This document shows, piece by piece, positions 20,409-29,393 of a stretch of 64,000 nucleotides of DNA (positions are counted from its first letter, which is position 1; each line of letters starts with the position of its first letter). The notes under the pieces were generated by a model. The model was not told the DNA's origin and did not search any database. It saw only the letters and a list, made by a program, of their open reading frames with translations. A program made the position numbers and the translations under genes. This DNA is from Fluviicoccus sp. GTDB lineage: Bacteria > Pseudomonadota > Gammaproteobacteria > Pseudomonadales > Moraxellaceae. The DNA is taken from NCBI RefSeq assembly GCF_030646115.1, contig NZ_JAUSMX010000014.1:124001-188000 (forward strand). The letters run 5' to 3'.

Positions 20409-20442
20409 AAAGCCCCTGCAAGCCAGTGTTTGCCGGGGCTTT
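20409..20442. terminator. bidirectional terminator between the phasin and SDR genes
   Basis: AAAGCCCC and GGGGCTTT form the base of a stem that continues with GCAA/TTGC after one mismatch. It separates the convergent phasin and SDR genes. Confidence 0.75.
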
Positions 20443-20449
20443 GTCGTTT

Positions 20450-21391
20450 CTACTGCTTCAGGTTGCGGTAATGGCTGAATATATCGCGCAGGGTGTAGCG
20501 GGGTTTGAAGTTGAAGGTGGAGGCGAACAGGCTGCCGTCAATGGTGGCCGCATATTTGAAGTAGTTGATCAGGTGCGGGGGGAACAAAGGTTTCCCCAGA
20601 AGGCGCGACAACACGCGCGGGGCGGCAGCGGGCAGGGAGGGCACCGGCAGGGTCTTGCAGCCGCAAAGCTCCACCGCCGTCTTGTAGGGCACGCAGTCAT
20701 CCGGCGCCACGTTGTAGATACCGGGATGATTGCCTTCAAAAGCGGCGACAATGGCGTCAGCCATGTCCTCCAGATGAATGAATTGCATCATCGGGGAAAA
20801 CCCCATCAACACCGGCACCCGGTCCTGCATCAGTAGCTGGCTGAGCGTGTTGTTGACGCCGGGGCCGACAATATTGCAGGGGCGCAACAGGGTGATGTTG
20901 AGTTCGGGATACTTCCACAAGTAGATCGTCGCCAGGTTCTCCAGTTCCACTGAGTCCACCAGATCCATGGTGATGCCCGCCGCTTTCAACGGCGAACTTT
21001 CGGTCAGGTAGGCGGGGTTGAGCGGGTGGGCTCCGTAGACAAAAAACGTCGACATCACCAATGTCTGGCCAACGTTGTACTTGCGTGCCAGGTCCAGCAG
21101 GCGCTGGCTGCCGAGGACATTGGCGGCGTAGCGGCCTTCCCGGTTGTTCTCATGGCTGCCGATGCGCCCCAGATGAATGATGCTGTCAAAGGCGTACTCG
21201 CGGAAAAGATCTTCAAACTGGCGTTTGTTGAAGTCAACACGATGGCTGGGGATGTCCTCCGGCATGCTGACCTCGCGCCGCGAGTCGCAGACGATTAGAT
21301 TGTACCGGCCGTGCAGCCGGGAAATGACCTGCTGGGCGAGTGCACCGGCGGCGCCGGTAATGAGAACGGTCTTGAGACTGCTGTCGGTCAT
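20450..21391 (-). CDS. extended SDR / NAD-dependent epimerase-like protein
   Basis: A 313-residue Rossmann protein of the extended short-chain dehydrogenase type. The NAD loop is TGAAGALAQQV at residues 12-22. The downstream landmarks HLGRIG, NVLGSQRLLDLA, STFFVYGAHP and LRPCNIVGPG are all present. The usual catalytic Tyr-x-x-x-Lys should lie about 20-25 residues before LRPCNIVGP. The sequence there reads DSVELENLATI, with neither Tyr nor Lys in place. It may therefore bind a nucleotide without standard SDR catalysis. Its start overlaps the acyltransferase stop by four bases (ATGA), so the two are co-translated and probably act in one lipid-linked process. Confidence 0.85.
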   Translation of the reverse strand: MTDSSLKTVLITGAAGALAQQVISRLHGRYNLIVCDSRREVSMPEDIPSHRVDFNKRQFEDLFREYAFDSIIHLGRIGSHENNREGRYAANVLGSQRLLDLARKYNVGQTLVMSTFFVYGAHPLNPAYLTESSPLKAAGITMDLVDSVELENLATIYLWKYPELNITLLRPCNIVGPGVNNTLSQLLMQDRVPVLMGFSPMMQFIHLEDMADAIVAAFEGNHPGIYNVAPDDCVPYKTAVELCGCKTLPVPSLPAAAPRVLSRLLGKPLFPPHLINYFKYAATIDGSLFASTFNFKPRYTLRDIFSHYRNLKQ

Positions 21392-22206
21392 GGTGTCTTT
21401 CCCTGTCCCCGTTGGTCGAGGCCTTGTTGTATCAATTGACGGATCTTGTGGCGAACCACCTCGACTTTATGTTCCAGGTCGTCTTCGCACTGGATAGGGC
21501 CGCTGAAATACAGAGGCTCGCCAAAGTGCAGGGTGATTTTGACAGGCAGCGGCAAGGGCGGCGCTACGGCCACATAGGGCAGTCCCAGCCGTTGCGCCAG
21601 CCCCTTGAGGTTGCCGAGCATCGGCAGGGCCTCTTCACAGCCGACCACTCCGACCGGGATGATCGGCGTATTGGTGTCAATGGCAATCTGCATGAAGCCG
21701 CAGCCGAACCGCTGCAACTGGTAACGCTTGCCGAAGCCCTTGCCGGTGCCGCGCACACCTTCCGGGAAAATGATGACGGCCTCTTCCTGCTTCAGCATAT
21801 CCAGGCAGTTGACCGGCTCTCCCACCACCGCGCCGATGGCATTCACAAAGTTGCCGAGATACGGCAGGTCGGGGAAGAAACGCTCGATCATGGCGCGCGG
21901 CACACGCGGACCGAAGGGATTGGTCAGCATGCTGTAGCCAAGCAGCGCACCGTCCATCGGCAGATAACCCGAATGGTTGGGGACAATCAGCACCCGGCCC
22001 TGAGCCGGGATGTTTTCCCGGCCGAAGGCCTCCACCCGGAAATATTTCTCGTAGAACGGTCGCGCCAGGGCGGCGGCCATGTGGCTGGTGGGGGAGTGGT
22101 AGCCCCAGCGGTCGTAGCCCAGGCTGCCCAGCGGTTTGCGGGCGCGGTTGAACGCATCTTTCAGTTCCCGTGGCAGCAAACGCTTTTCCAGGGTTTCATA
22201 CAGCAT
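21388..22206 (-). CDS. PlsC-like lysophospholipid acyltransferase family protein
   Basis: A 272-residue acyltransferase. The catalytic region reads NHSGYLPMDGALL, the variant motif seen in the subgroup of PlsC-like proteins with six residues between His and Asp. The second motif is IFPEGVRGTGKGFGKRYQL, with the Glu-Gly expected for phosphate binding, and a third conserved patch is IIPVGVVGCEE. It probably transfers an acyl chain to a lipid or alcohol at the inner membrane. The true substrate is unknown, and a cellular PlsC would normally be a different protein. The ATG has an excellent GAGGAGGGA ribosome site. It is the first gene of a two-gene unit with the SDR. Confidence 0.82.
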   Translation of the reverse strand: MLYETLEKRLLPRELKDAFNRARKPLGSLGYDRWGYHSPTSHMAAALARPFYEKYFRVEAFGRENIPAQGRVLIVPNHSGYLPMDGALLGYSMLTNPFGPRVPRAMIERFFPDLPYLGNFVNAIGAVVGEPVNCLDMLKQEEAVIIFPEGVRGTGKGFGKRYQLQRFGCGFMQIAIDTNTPIIPVGVVGCEEALPMLGNLKGLAQRLGLPYVAVAPPLPLPVKITLHFGEPLYFSGPIQCEDDLEHKVEVVRHKIRQLIQQGLDQRGQGKTP

Positions 22207-22318
22207 GGCAATCCCTCCTCAGGTCTGTCACAATCCTAACAACAACGCGGGGAAAGTGTTAAGGGGTTAGCAAAGCGGAATTTTCTTCACGGATTGACGA
22301 ATGGCTACGGTCTTTAAC

Positions 22319-22348
22319 TTGACCCTGATGCAAGCCGGTTGCTATAAA
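22319..22348 (+). promoter_or_regulatory. hupB promoter with overlapping dyad
   Basis: TTGACC and TATAAA are separated by 18 nt, and TGC lies just before the -10 (extended -10). GGTTGC and GCAACC form a six-base inverted repeat (22337-22356) that brackets the -10, suggesting a regulator site or an RNA hairpin at the transcript start. It lies about 75 nt before hupB. Confidence 0.7.
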
Positions 22349-22422
22349 TGGCAACCTGTTGCGGCGCTTCTGTTGCCGCCCGAATCTCTGCCACGCCATC
22401 AAAGCAAAAACAAGGGGAAGAA

Positions 22423-22695
22423 ATGAACAAGTCCGAATTGATTGACGCCATCGCCACCTCTGCCAATCTGACCAAGGCAGATGCCGGCCGGGCACTGGAC
22501 TCCGTCACTGCCGCCATTACCGATGCCCTCAAGGCCGGTGATTCGGTGACTTTGGTGGGTTTTGGCACTTTCGGTGTCAAGGAGCGCGCTGCCCGCACCG
22601 GCCGCAATCCCAAGACCAATGAAAAAATTGAAATCGCTGCCCGCAAGGTTCCCGATTTCAAGGCCGGCAAGGGTTTGAAAGACGCCATTGCCTGA
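22423..22695 (+). CDS. hupB: DNA-binding protein HU
   Basis: A 90-residue histone-like protein that bends and compacts DNA as a dimer. The start [11 protein letters not shown], the beta-arm core [18 protein letters not shown] and the C-terminal [15 protein letters not shown] are textbook HU. The track ORF starts 25 residues too early; the ATG at 22423 follows AAGGGGAAG. The position immediately upstream of ppiD is conserved from E. coli to Pseudomonas, which supports calling this the hupB copy. A strong promoter and its own terminator indicate independent, high expression. Confidence 0.96.
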   Translation: MNKSELIDAIATSANLTKADAGRALDSVTAAITDALKAGDSVTLVGFGTFGVKERAARTGRNPKTNEKIEIAARKVPDFKAGKGLKDAIA

Positions 22696-22716
22696 CGGCC
22701 CGGTTGTCCAGCCTGA

Positions 22717-22743
22717 AAAGCGCGCCCACTTGGGCGCGTTTTT
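22717..22743 (+). terminator. hupB terminator
   Basis: CGCGCCC and GGGCGCG form a seven-pair stem, extended by weaker pairs, followed by TTTTT. It lies about 20 nt behind the hupB stop. Confidence 0.85.
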
Positions 22744-22771
22744 GTTGTTTACACTACCAAGGTGGAGTTAG

Positions 22772-24664
22772 ATGGAAGCCTTTCGCGAAATGATCAAGGG
22801 CCGGCTGGGCAAATTCATGCTGGCCCTGCTGATGCTCCCGTTTGCCCTGGCGGGCATAGAGTCCTATTTTGGCGGCGGCGGCGCCAGCCCGGCAGCTACG
22901 GTCAACGGTGAGGATATCCCCCTGGCCACCCTGGACAATGCGGTGGAGAAACAGAAGCAGGATATTCTGGCTAGTCTGGGCCCGGGCGCCGATGCCTCCA
23001 GGATTGATAACAAGGTGTTGCGTGAAGAATTGCTGAAAAAGCTGACGGAAGATGTGTTGCTCAAACAACGTGCGCGCAAGGCCGGATTCATTGTTTCAGA
23101 TGCGGATATCGGCAAGATCATTGCCGAAGAGACATCCTTTCAGGAAAACGGTGTTTTCTCCCAGAGCCGATATGAGCAAGTGCTGCGCGGCGTCGGCGAA
23201 GATCCAGCAACTTTCCCCCAGCGGGCGAAAGAGCGTATTGCCCAGCGCCAGTTGATGACCGGCATTGTGCTGACAGGCATTGCATCGGGTAAGGAAGTGG
23301 AACGCCTGAACCTGCTGAATACCCAGCAGCGCGACATCCATGTCGCCACCATGACCGCCTCCCGTTTTCTGGGTACGGTGCAGGTTACCGATGCCGATAT
23401 TGATCAGGAATACCGCAAGCACCCCGATCTTTATACTTCTGAAGACAAGGTAACGGCTGAGTATGTGGCGTTGACTCCGGAACACTTTCAGGCGGCGGCG
23501 ACCGTCTCCGAAGCGGATATTGAACAGCGTTATGCCGAGCGACTGAAGTCTTTGGAAAGCAGTGAACAACGCCAGTCCAGCCATATCCTGCTGAAGGTGG
23601 ATGACAAGGTCAAGGATGCCGATGCTCTGGCCAAAATCCTGGCCCTTGAAAAGCGTGTTAAGGCAGGTGAGGATTTCGGTGCTCTGGCAAAAGAATTTTC
23701 CCAGGATACCGGTTCAGCGGCCAACAATGGCGATCTGGGTCTTTCCAGTCGCGGCATGTTCGTGCCTGAGTTCGAGAAGGCGCTGTATGCCCTGAAAGTG
23801 GGGGAGGTTTCAGCCCCCGTCAAGAGCCAGTTCGGTTATCACCTGATCAAGTTGACGGCTATCCAGAAAGCGCCGGTTCCGGCCATGGCCGATATCCGTG
23901 CGGAGCTGGAAACCGAGGCCCGTCAGGGCAAGTCCGAAGACCTGTTTGCCGAAGCAGTGGACAAACTGGATGCTCTGGCCTACGAGTCCTCTGACTTGAA
24001 GGATCTGGCAGCCGCTTATCAACTGCCGGTGGAAGTTACGGCTCCGTTCAGTCGCAAGGGTGGCGAAGGCGTAGCGGCGGATCGTAAATTCCAGCAGTCG
24101 GCTTTTAGTGATGACTTGCTGAAAGATGGCAAGAACTCGGCGGGCATTCGCCTGGATGACCGCCGCATGGTGTGGTTGCGGGTCAAGAACCATGAAGCCG
24201 CGCACTTGCTGCCGCTGGCGGAAGTCGCACCCCGTATCCGTTTGGCGTTGCAGTATGACAAGGCGTCTGCCATGGCCAAGACCCAGGCTGAATTGGCAGT
24301 CAAGGAACTGGCGGCGGGCAAGTCACCTGCGGATGTGGCGGCTGCCTTGCAGTTGCAGTGGATGGACTTCCCGGGTATCAACCGTCAGGCGACGGCCCCC
24401 GGCCAGGATATCCTGAAACTGGCCTTCCGCCTGCAGGCTCCCAAGGCGGGCGCCTGGTCGGCGGGTCTGCGCCAGATGGGCAAGGATTATGCCGTAGTGG
24501 CGTTGAGCCGGGTCCAGGAAAACACAGCACCGCTGACGGCCGAACTTCGCAAGCAGATCATGCAGAACCAGGCAGGTGTGAACGGGCAGCAGGAATTGAT
24601 GGACTATGTGCAGTACCTGCGCGGCGAGGCGAAGATCGAGCTGATGAAGTCTGCTGAACAGTAA
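22772..24664 (+). CDS. ppiD: PpiD-type periplasmic peptidyl-prolyl isomerase/chaperone
   Basis: Inner-membrane-anchored periplasmic folding factor associated with the Sec translocon. One N-terminal membrane segment (KFMLALLMLPFALAGIESYF) is followed by a SurA-type N-domain with helices. A parvulin (PPIC) domain lies at about residues 265-360 (SSHILLKVDD, LAKEFSQDTGSAANNGDLG, VKSQFGYHLIKL). A C-terminal domain similar to the first completes the protein. At 630 residues it is the usual PpiD length. The gene order hupB-ppiD is conserved in E. coli and Pseudomonas. A strong bidirectional terminator follows. Confidence 0.95.
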   Translation: MEAFREMIKGRLGKFMLALLMLPFALAGIESYFGGGGASPAATVNGEDIPLATLDNAVEKQKQDILASLGPGADASRIDNKVLREELLKKLTEDVLLKQRARKAGFIVSDADIGKIIAEETSFQENGVFSQSRYEQVLRGVGEDPATFPQRAKERIAQRQLMTGIVLTGIASGKEVERLNLLNTQQRDIHVATMTASRFLGTVQVTDADIDQEYRKHPDLYTSEDKVTAEYVALTPEHFQAAATVSEADIEQRYAERLKSLESSEQRQSSHILLKVDDKVKDADALAKILALEKRVKAGEDFGALAKEFSQDTGSAANNGDLGLSSRGMFVPEFEKALYALKVGEVSAPVKSQFGYHLIKLTAIQKAPVPAMADIRAELETEARQGKSEDLFAEAVDKLDALAYESSDLKDLAAAYQLPVEVTAPFSRKGGEGVAADRKFQQSAFSDDLLKDGKNSAGIRLDDRRMVWLRVKNHEAAHLLPLAEVAPRIRLALQYDKASAMAKTQAELAVKELAAGKSPADVAAALQLQWMDFPGINRQATAPGQDILKLAFRLQAPKAGAWSAGLRQMGKDYAVVALSRVQENTAPLTAELRKQIMQNQAGVNGQQELMDYVQYLRGEAKIELMKSAEQ

Positions 24665-24680
24665 AGTCTTACGCTGTAAT

Positions 24681-24713
24681 AAAAAACCCGCCAATCAATC
24701 GGCGGGTTTTTTT
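24681..24713. terminator. bidirectional terminator between ppiD and fabI
   Basis: AAAAAACCCGCC and GGCGGGTTTTTT form a twelve-pair stem around AATCAATC, with T-runs on both strands. It serves convergent ppiD and fabI. Confidence 0.93.
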
Positions 24714-24730
24714 ATTGTAGTGCAACAGCC

Positions 24731-25519
24731 TCAGCTTTCCAGCGGCGGCATGGCGGTGGTGTTGAAGCCGCCGTCCACATAGAGAATTTCCGCACTGATA
24801 CCGGATGCCAGATTCGAGCACAGGAAGGCGGCGGCATTGCCGACTTCTTCAATGGTGACATTGCGGCGCAGCGGGGTGGCTGCTTCGTTGTAGGCCAGCA
24901 TCTTGCGGAAGTTCTTGATGCCGCTGGCCGCCAGCGTACGGATAGGACCGGCGGAGATGCCGTTGACGCGGACACCCAAGGGGCCGAGGCTGGAGGCCAG
25001 ATAGCGGACATTCGCTTCCAGCGAGGCCTTGGCCAGACCCATGACGTTATAATTGGGCAGGACGCGCTCCGAGCCTTGGTAGGTCAGGGTGATGACGCAA
25101 CCCTGGTTCTTCACCAGCATGGGCTTGCCGGCCTTGGCCAGCGCCAGCAGGCTGTAGCTGCTGACATCGTGGGCAATACGGAAGCCTTCGCGGGTGGTGA
25201 CATCGACAAAGTCCCCTTCCAGTTGGTCGCCGGGGGCAAAGGCCACGGAATGGACCAGCCCGTCCAGCCCTTCCCAATGACTGCCGAGTGCGCTGAAGAC
25301 GGCGTCGATTTCAGCATCATTGCCGACATCACACGGAAAAACCAGGCTGGAGCCGAAACCGGCCGCGAAGTCCTCGACCCGCGACTTGAGCTTGTCATTC
25401 TGGTAAGTGAAGGCCAGCTCTGCGCCTTCGCGGTGCATGGCGGCGGCGATGCCGTAGGCAATGGAAAGCTTGCTGGCGACACCGACGATCAAAACCCGTT
25501 TGCCGGACATGAAACCCAT
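24731..25519 (-). CDS. fabI: enoyl-[acyl-carrier-protein] reductase FabI
   Basis: NADH-dependent reductase for the last step of each fatty acid elongation cycle. The nucleotide loop is [13 protein letters not shown], as in the FabI group rather than classical SDRs. The catalytic Tyr-x6-Lys is YNVMGLAK near residues 157-164, and the preceding Tyr lies in [13 protein letters not shown]. The [14 protein letters not shown] segment is diagnostic. It is 262 residues long. The ATG at 25519 has AGGAG at good spacing. It lies convergent to ppiD, as in Pseudomonas. Confidence 0.97.
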   Translation of the reverse strand: MGFMSGKRVLIVGVASKLSIAYGIAAAMHREGAELAFTYQNDKLKSRVEDFAAGFGSSLVFPCDVGNDAEIDAVFSALGSHWEGLDGLVHSVAFAPGDQLEGDFVDVTTREGFRIAHDVSSYSLLALAKAGKPMLVKNQGCVITLTYQGSERVLPNYNVMGLAKASLEANVRYLASSLGPLGVRVNGISAGPIRTLAASGIKNFRKMLAYNEAATPLRRNVTIEEVGNAAAFLCSNLASGISAEILYVDGGFNTTAMPPLES

Positions 25520-25578
25520 GTTGGATGCTCCTGTTGTTCACGATTGGTTGGCGATCGGGGACAAATAACCTGTCCAGT

Positions 25579-25597
25579 CGCCGGATATAGTCCGGCG
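25579..25597. other. hairpin between yejF and fabI
   Basis: CGCCGGA and TCCGGCG form a perfect seven-pair stem around TATAG in the 142-nt gap between yejF and fabI. There is no T-run on either strand, so it is not a clear terminator; it may protect RNA ends. Confidence 0.4.
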
Positions 25598-25661
25598 GCT
25601 CCGAAAGCCGACCCGGAGTGTGCCACAAACGAAAGTAGTTGCACCACGTCCATCCGGGACT

Positions 25662-27296
25662 TTATCCGGCAGCCGGCAGATCTCCGGCGAAAGCAGCTTT
25701 CATCAACTGACGGGTGTAGTCCGAGTAAGGGCGGTGGAAAATATCGTCCGCCAACCCGGTTTCCACCAGTTCGCCATGACGCATCACCAGCACCCGGTGG
25801 CTGACCGCACGTACAACTTTCAGGTCATGGCTGATGAACAGGCAGGAGAATCCCAGTTCTGCCTGCAAGCGCCGCAGCAGCAGTACAATCTGCTTCTGCA
25901 CGGTACGGTCCAGCGCGGAAGTGGGCTCATCCAGAATCAGCAGTTTCGGTTTCAGCACCAGGGCGCGGGCAATGGCAATGCGCTGGCGTTGTCCGCCGGA
26001 AAACTCATGCGGATAGCGGTGGCGGGTTTCAGCGTCCAGTTCCACGGCTTGCAAGGCTTCAATCACGCGCTGCTCCTGCACCTCCGGGGAAAGGCCCAGC
26101 AGTTCCAGACCTTCCGCGACGATCTGGCTGACACTGAGCCGGGGACTGAGGCTGCCGTAGGGGTCCTGGAACACGATCTGCAAGTCCTTGCGCATGGACC
26201 GGAAAGCATTCTGTGATAAGGCCTGCACTTCCTGCCCCATGAATACGATGCGGCCGTCGGTGATGTCCGTCAAACGGGTGACAGCGAAAGCCAGCGTCGA
26301 TTTGCCGGAACCGCTTTCGCCGACCACGCCCAGGGTTTCTCCCTGCCGCAGTGACAGCGACAGGTTGCTGACCGCCTTGATATGACCGGATACGCGTCGC
26401 AGAAAACCCTTGCGGATGGGGAACCAGATCCGCAGGTTATCAATCGCCAGAATTTGAGTTGCGCCTTCGGGAACCGGGGCGGGATGCCCTTCGGGCTCAG
26501 CGGCCAGCAATGTGCGGGTATAGTCATGTTGCGGATTGGCAAACAGGCTGAGGGTCGTATTGATCTCGACCAACTGTCCCTGCTGCATCACGCCGACCCG
26601 GTCGGCAAATCGCCTAACCAAGCCAAGATCGTGCGATATCAGCAGCACCGACAAGCCGTGCTTCTGTTGCAGGGATTTCAGCAGTTCCAGGATTTGTTCC
26701 TGAAGCGTCACATCCAATGCCGTCGTGGGTTCGTCGGCTATCAGCAACGCCGGGCGGTTGGCCAGCGCCATGGCGATCATCACCCGTTGCCGCTGGCCGC
26801 CGGAAAGCTCGTGGGGATAACTGTTGACGCGTTTTCCCGGGTCGGGGATGCCGACTTCCCGCAGCAGTTCCACGGTGCGCCCGCGAATCTTGGCGGCCGT
26901 GTCCGGATGATGCTGCATCATGATTTCATCAATCTGGCGGCCGATGATATGCAGGGGGTTCAGCGAGGTCATCGGCTCCTGGAAAATCATGCTGATGCGG
27001 TCGCCGCGTATTTCCTGCAACCGCTTGGCCGATGCCGTCAGCAGTTCTTCATCTTCCAGCCGGATGGAGCCGCTGAACCCGGCATTGCCCGGCATCAGCT
27101 TGAGGATGGACAACGCGGTCAGCGATTTGCCTGAGCCGCTTTCACCGACAATCGCCAGCATCTCGCCGCGTTCGACAGCAAAGCTCACCTGACGCACTGG
27201 TTCGGTTTCGCGGCCGTTGCCGGAAAAGCGGACGCTCAGCCGATCGATGGCCAGCAGCGGGCCGGACTTATTGCTTGCGGGGGTCGAAGGCATCGC
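25662..27296 (-). CDS. yejF: oligopeptide ABC importer, fused double ATPase (YejF-like)
   Basis: Two complete ABC ATPase halves in one chain. Each has a Walker A GESGSGKS, a signature loop ([16 protein letters not shown]), a Walker B ([24 protein letters not shown]) and a switch His. The C-terminal extensions after each half are those of the oligopeptide/dipeptide transporter ATPases. It powers the importer formed with YejB and YejE. I prefer Met 27296 over 27311 as the start; GGAGAGG lies upstream, and this reduces the overlap with yejE, whose last codons it still overlaps in another frame. Confidence 0.93.
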   Translation of the reverse strand, partial: AMPSTPASNKSGPLLAIDRLSVRFSGNGRETEPVRQVSFAVERGEMLAIVGESGSGKSLTALSILKLMPGNAGFSGSIRLEDEELLTASAKRLQEIRGDRISMIFQEPMTSLNPLHIIGRQIDEIMMQHHPDTAAKIRGRTVELLREVGIPDPGKRVNSYPHELSGGQRQRVMIAMALANRPALLIADEPTTALDVTLQEQILELLKSLQQKHGLSVLLISHDLGLVRRFADRVGVMQQGQLVEINTTLSLFANPQHDYTRTLLAAEPEGHPAPVPEGATQILAIDNLRIWFPIRKGFLRRVSGHIKAVSNLSLSLRQGETLGVVGESGSGKSTLAFAVTRLTDITDGRIVFMGQEVQALSQNAFRSMRKDLQIVFQDPYGSLSPRLSVSQIVAEGLELLGLSPEVQEQRVIEALQAVELDAETRHRYPHEFSGGQRQRIAIARALVLKPKLLILDEPTSALDRTVQKQIVLLLRRLQAELGFSCLFISHDLKVVRAVSHRVLVMRHGELVETGLADDIFHRPYSDYTRQLMKAAFAGDLPAAG

Positions 27297-28287
27297 GGGT
27301 GGCCTCTCCAATGAAAACGAGCAGGGTCAGCAGCGTGCCCAGCGTCAGGAAAGCGGACAGTCCCAGCCAGGAAGCGCTCAGGTTGTTCTTGCCCTGGGCG
27401 ACCAGTTCACCCAGCGACGGTGAGCCGACCGGCAGGCCGAAGCCGAGGAAGTCCAGCGAGGTCAGCAGGCTGATGGCGCCGGTAAAGATGAACGGCAGGT
27501 AGGACAGCGTGGAAACCATGGCGTTGGGAAGGATGTGCCGGAACATGATCTTGCTGTCGCTGAGCCCCAGCGCCCGCGCCGCCCGAACGTATTCCAGGTT
27601 GCGGCCGCGCAGGAACTCGGCGCGCACCAGACCGGTCAGTTCATGCCAGGAGAACAGCAGCATCAGCCCAAGCAGCCACCAGAAGCTGGGTTGCACCAGA
27701 CTGGCGAGGATGATCAGCATGAACAGCATCGGCAGGCCGGACCAGATCTCGATGATGCGCTGGCCGGCCAGATCGACCCAGCCGCCGTAGTAGCCTTGCA
27801 GCGCCCCGGCGGCAATGCCGATGACTGAACTGCCCAGCGTCAGTGTCAGCGCAAACAGCACCGAGATGCGGAAACCATAGATGATGCGCGCCAGCACGTC
27901 GCGCCCCTGGTCGTCGGTGCCGAGCAGGTTTTCAGCCGAGGGAGGGGCGGGGGCAGGCACGCTGAGGTTGTAGTTGATGGTGCGGTAGCTGTAGCGGACC
28001 GGCGCCCACAGAATCCAGCCTTTCTCTTCGATGAGACCGGCCACGAAGGGATCGCGGTAATCCGCGTTACTGGCCAGTGTGCCGCCGAAGACGGTTTCGG
28101 GATAGTCCTTCGCCACCGGGATGTAGAGGCTGTTATTGAAGGACACCAGCAACGGTTTGTCGTTGGCGATCAGTTCGGCAAAGAGGCTGAGCCCAAACAG
28201 GAGGATGAATATCCACAGTGAGGCATAACCGCGACGGTTGGCCTTGAAGTTCTGCCAGCGGCGCTGGTTGACGGGAGTCAAGGTCAT
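27268..28287 (-). CDS. yejE: oligopeptide ABC importer permease YejE
   Basis: A 339-residue inner-membrane permease of the DppC/OppC type. After an N-terminal cytoplasmic stretch (NQRRWQNFKANRRGYASLWIF) come about six hydrophobic segments. The ATPase-docking EAA loop is visible in the cytoplasmic part (EYVRAARALGLSDSKIMFRHILPNA). The periplasmic loop after the first segment is long, as is typical of YejE (GGTLASNADYRDPFV). The stop overlaps the start of yejF and the start lies 2 nt from yejB, so the unit is tightly coupled. Confidence 0.93.
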   Translation of the reverse strand: MTLTPVNQRRWQNFKANRRGYASLWIFILLFGLSLFAELIANDKPLLVSFNNSLYIPVAKDYPETVFGGTLASNADYRDPFVAGLIEEKGWILWAPVRYSYRTINYNLSVPAPAPPSAENLLGTDDQGRDVLARIIYGFRISVLFALTLTLGSSVIGIAAGALQGYYGGWVDLAGQRIIEIWSGLPMLFMLIILASLVQPSFWWLLGLMLLFSWHELTGLVRAEFLRGRNLEYVRAARALGLSDSKIMFRHILPNAMVSTLSYLPFIFTGAISLLTSLDFLGFGLPVGSPSLGELVAQGKNNLSASWLGLSAFLTLGTLLTLLVFIGEATRDAFDPRKQ

Positions 28288-28289
28288 GA

Positions 28290-29381
28290 TCAGCCCCGGC
28301 CCTCGAAGTCAATGCGCGGGTCGATCCAGGTGTAGACCAGGTCGCTGATGATGCGCAGGATAAGTCCCAGCAGGGTGAAGATGAACAGCGTGCCGAAGAT
28401 GACGGGGTAATCGCGGTTGATGGCGGACTGGAAACTCAGCAAGCCCAGACCGTCCAGGTTGAAGATGATTTCAATCAGGAACGAGCCGGTGAAAAAGATG
28501 GACAGCAGCGCCGACGGGAAACCGGCAATGATGATCAGCATCGCGTTGCGGAACACATGGCCGTAGAGCACCTGGTTGTCGTTAAGACCCTTGGCGCGGG
28601 CCGTGACGACATACTGTTTGTGAATTTCGTCCAGGAAGGAGTTCTTGGTCAGCATGGTCAGGGTGGCGAAACTGCCGATGGTCAGGCAAATGGTGGGCAG
28701 CACCAGATGGTGAGCGTAATCCAGCGCCTTGCCGAGCGGGCTCAGTGAGTCAAAATTGTCGGAGACCAGCCCCTGCATGGGGAAGACCTGCCAGTAACTG
28801 CCGCCGGCAAACAACACAATCAGCAGGATGGCGAACAGGAAGCCAGGAATGGCATACCCGACAATGATCAGGCTGCTGGTGGTGATATCGAAGCGGCTGC
28901 CGTGGCTGATGGCCTTGCGGATGCCCAGCGGGATGGAGATCAGGTAAACCAGCAAGGTGCTCCATAACCCCAGGGAGATCGATACCGGCATTTTCTCAAG
29001 AATCAGGCCGGTTACACTTTTGTCGCGGAAGAAGCTCTGTCCGAAGTCAAAGCGCAGGTAGCTGGTCAGCATCAGCCAGAAGCGTTCAGCAGGCGGTTTG
29101 TCGAAGCCGTACTGCTTTTCCAGATCCTTGATCAGTTCCGGGTCCAGGCCCTGCGCGCCGCGATAGGGGCTGTCCTTGCCCTGGCTGTTGCCGCCGGAGG
29201 TCATGTCGCCCGACGCGCTGCCGCTGACCGGATTGCCCCGGGTATCCAACCCCTTGGCCTTGGCAATCGCCTGTTCCACCGGGCCGCCCGGCGCCGCCTG
29301 CACAATCACGAAGTTGATCAGCAGGATGCCCAGCAGGGTGGGGATGACCAGCAGCAAACGCCGCAGGATGTACGACAGCAT
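28290..29381 (-). CDS. yejB: oligopeptide ABC importer permease YejB
   Basis: A 363-residue permease of the DppB/OppB type with six membrane segments. The N-terminus [19 protein letters not shown] is the family hallmark. The EAA loop is [26 protein letters not shown]. Between the first and second segments is the large periplasmic insert typical of YejB. This one contains a Gly/Ser-rich low-complexity stretch ([17 protein letters not shown]). It starts 12 nt behind the binding-protein gene. Confidence 0.93.
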   Translation of the reverse strand: MLSYILRRLLLVIPTLLGILLINFVIVQAAPGGPVEQAIAKAKGLDTRGNPVSGSASGDMTSGGNSQGKDSPYRGAQGLDPELIKDLEKQYGFDKPPAERFWLMLTSYLRFDFGQSFFRDKSVTGLILEKMPVSISLGLWSTLLVYLISIPLGIRKAISHGSRFDITTSSLIIVGYAIPGFLFAILLIVLFAGGSYWQVFPMQGLVSDNFDSLSPLGKALDYAHHLVLPTICLTIGSFATLTMLTKNSFLDEIHKQYVVTARAKGLNDNQVLYGHVFRNAMLIIIAGFPSALLSIFFTGSFLIEIIFNLDGLGLLSFQSAINRDYPVIFGTLFIFTLLGLILRIISDLVYTWIDPRIDFEGRG

Positions 29382-29393
29382 CAGGCTTCTCCG

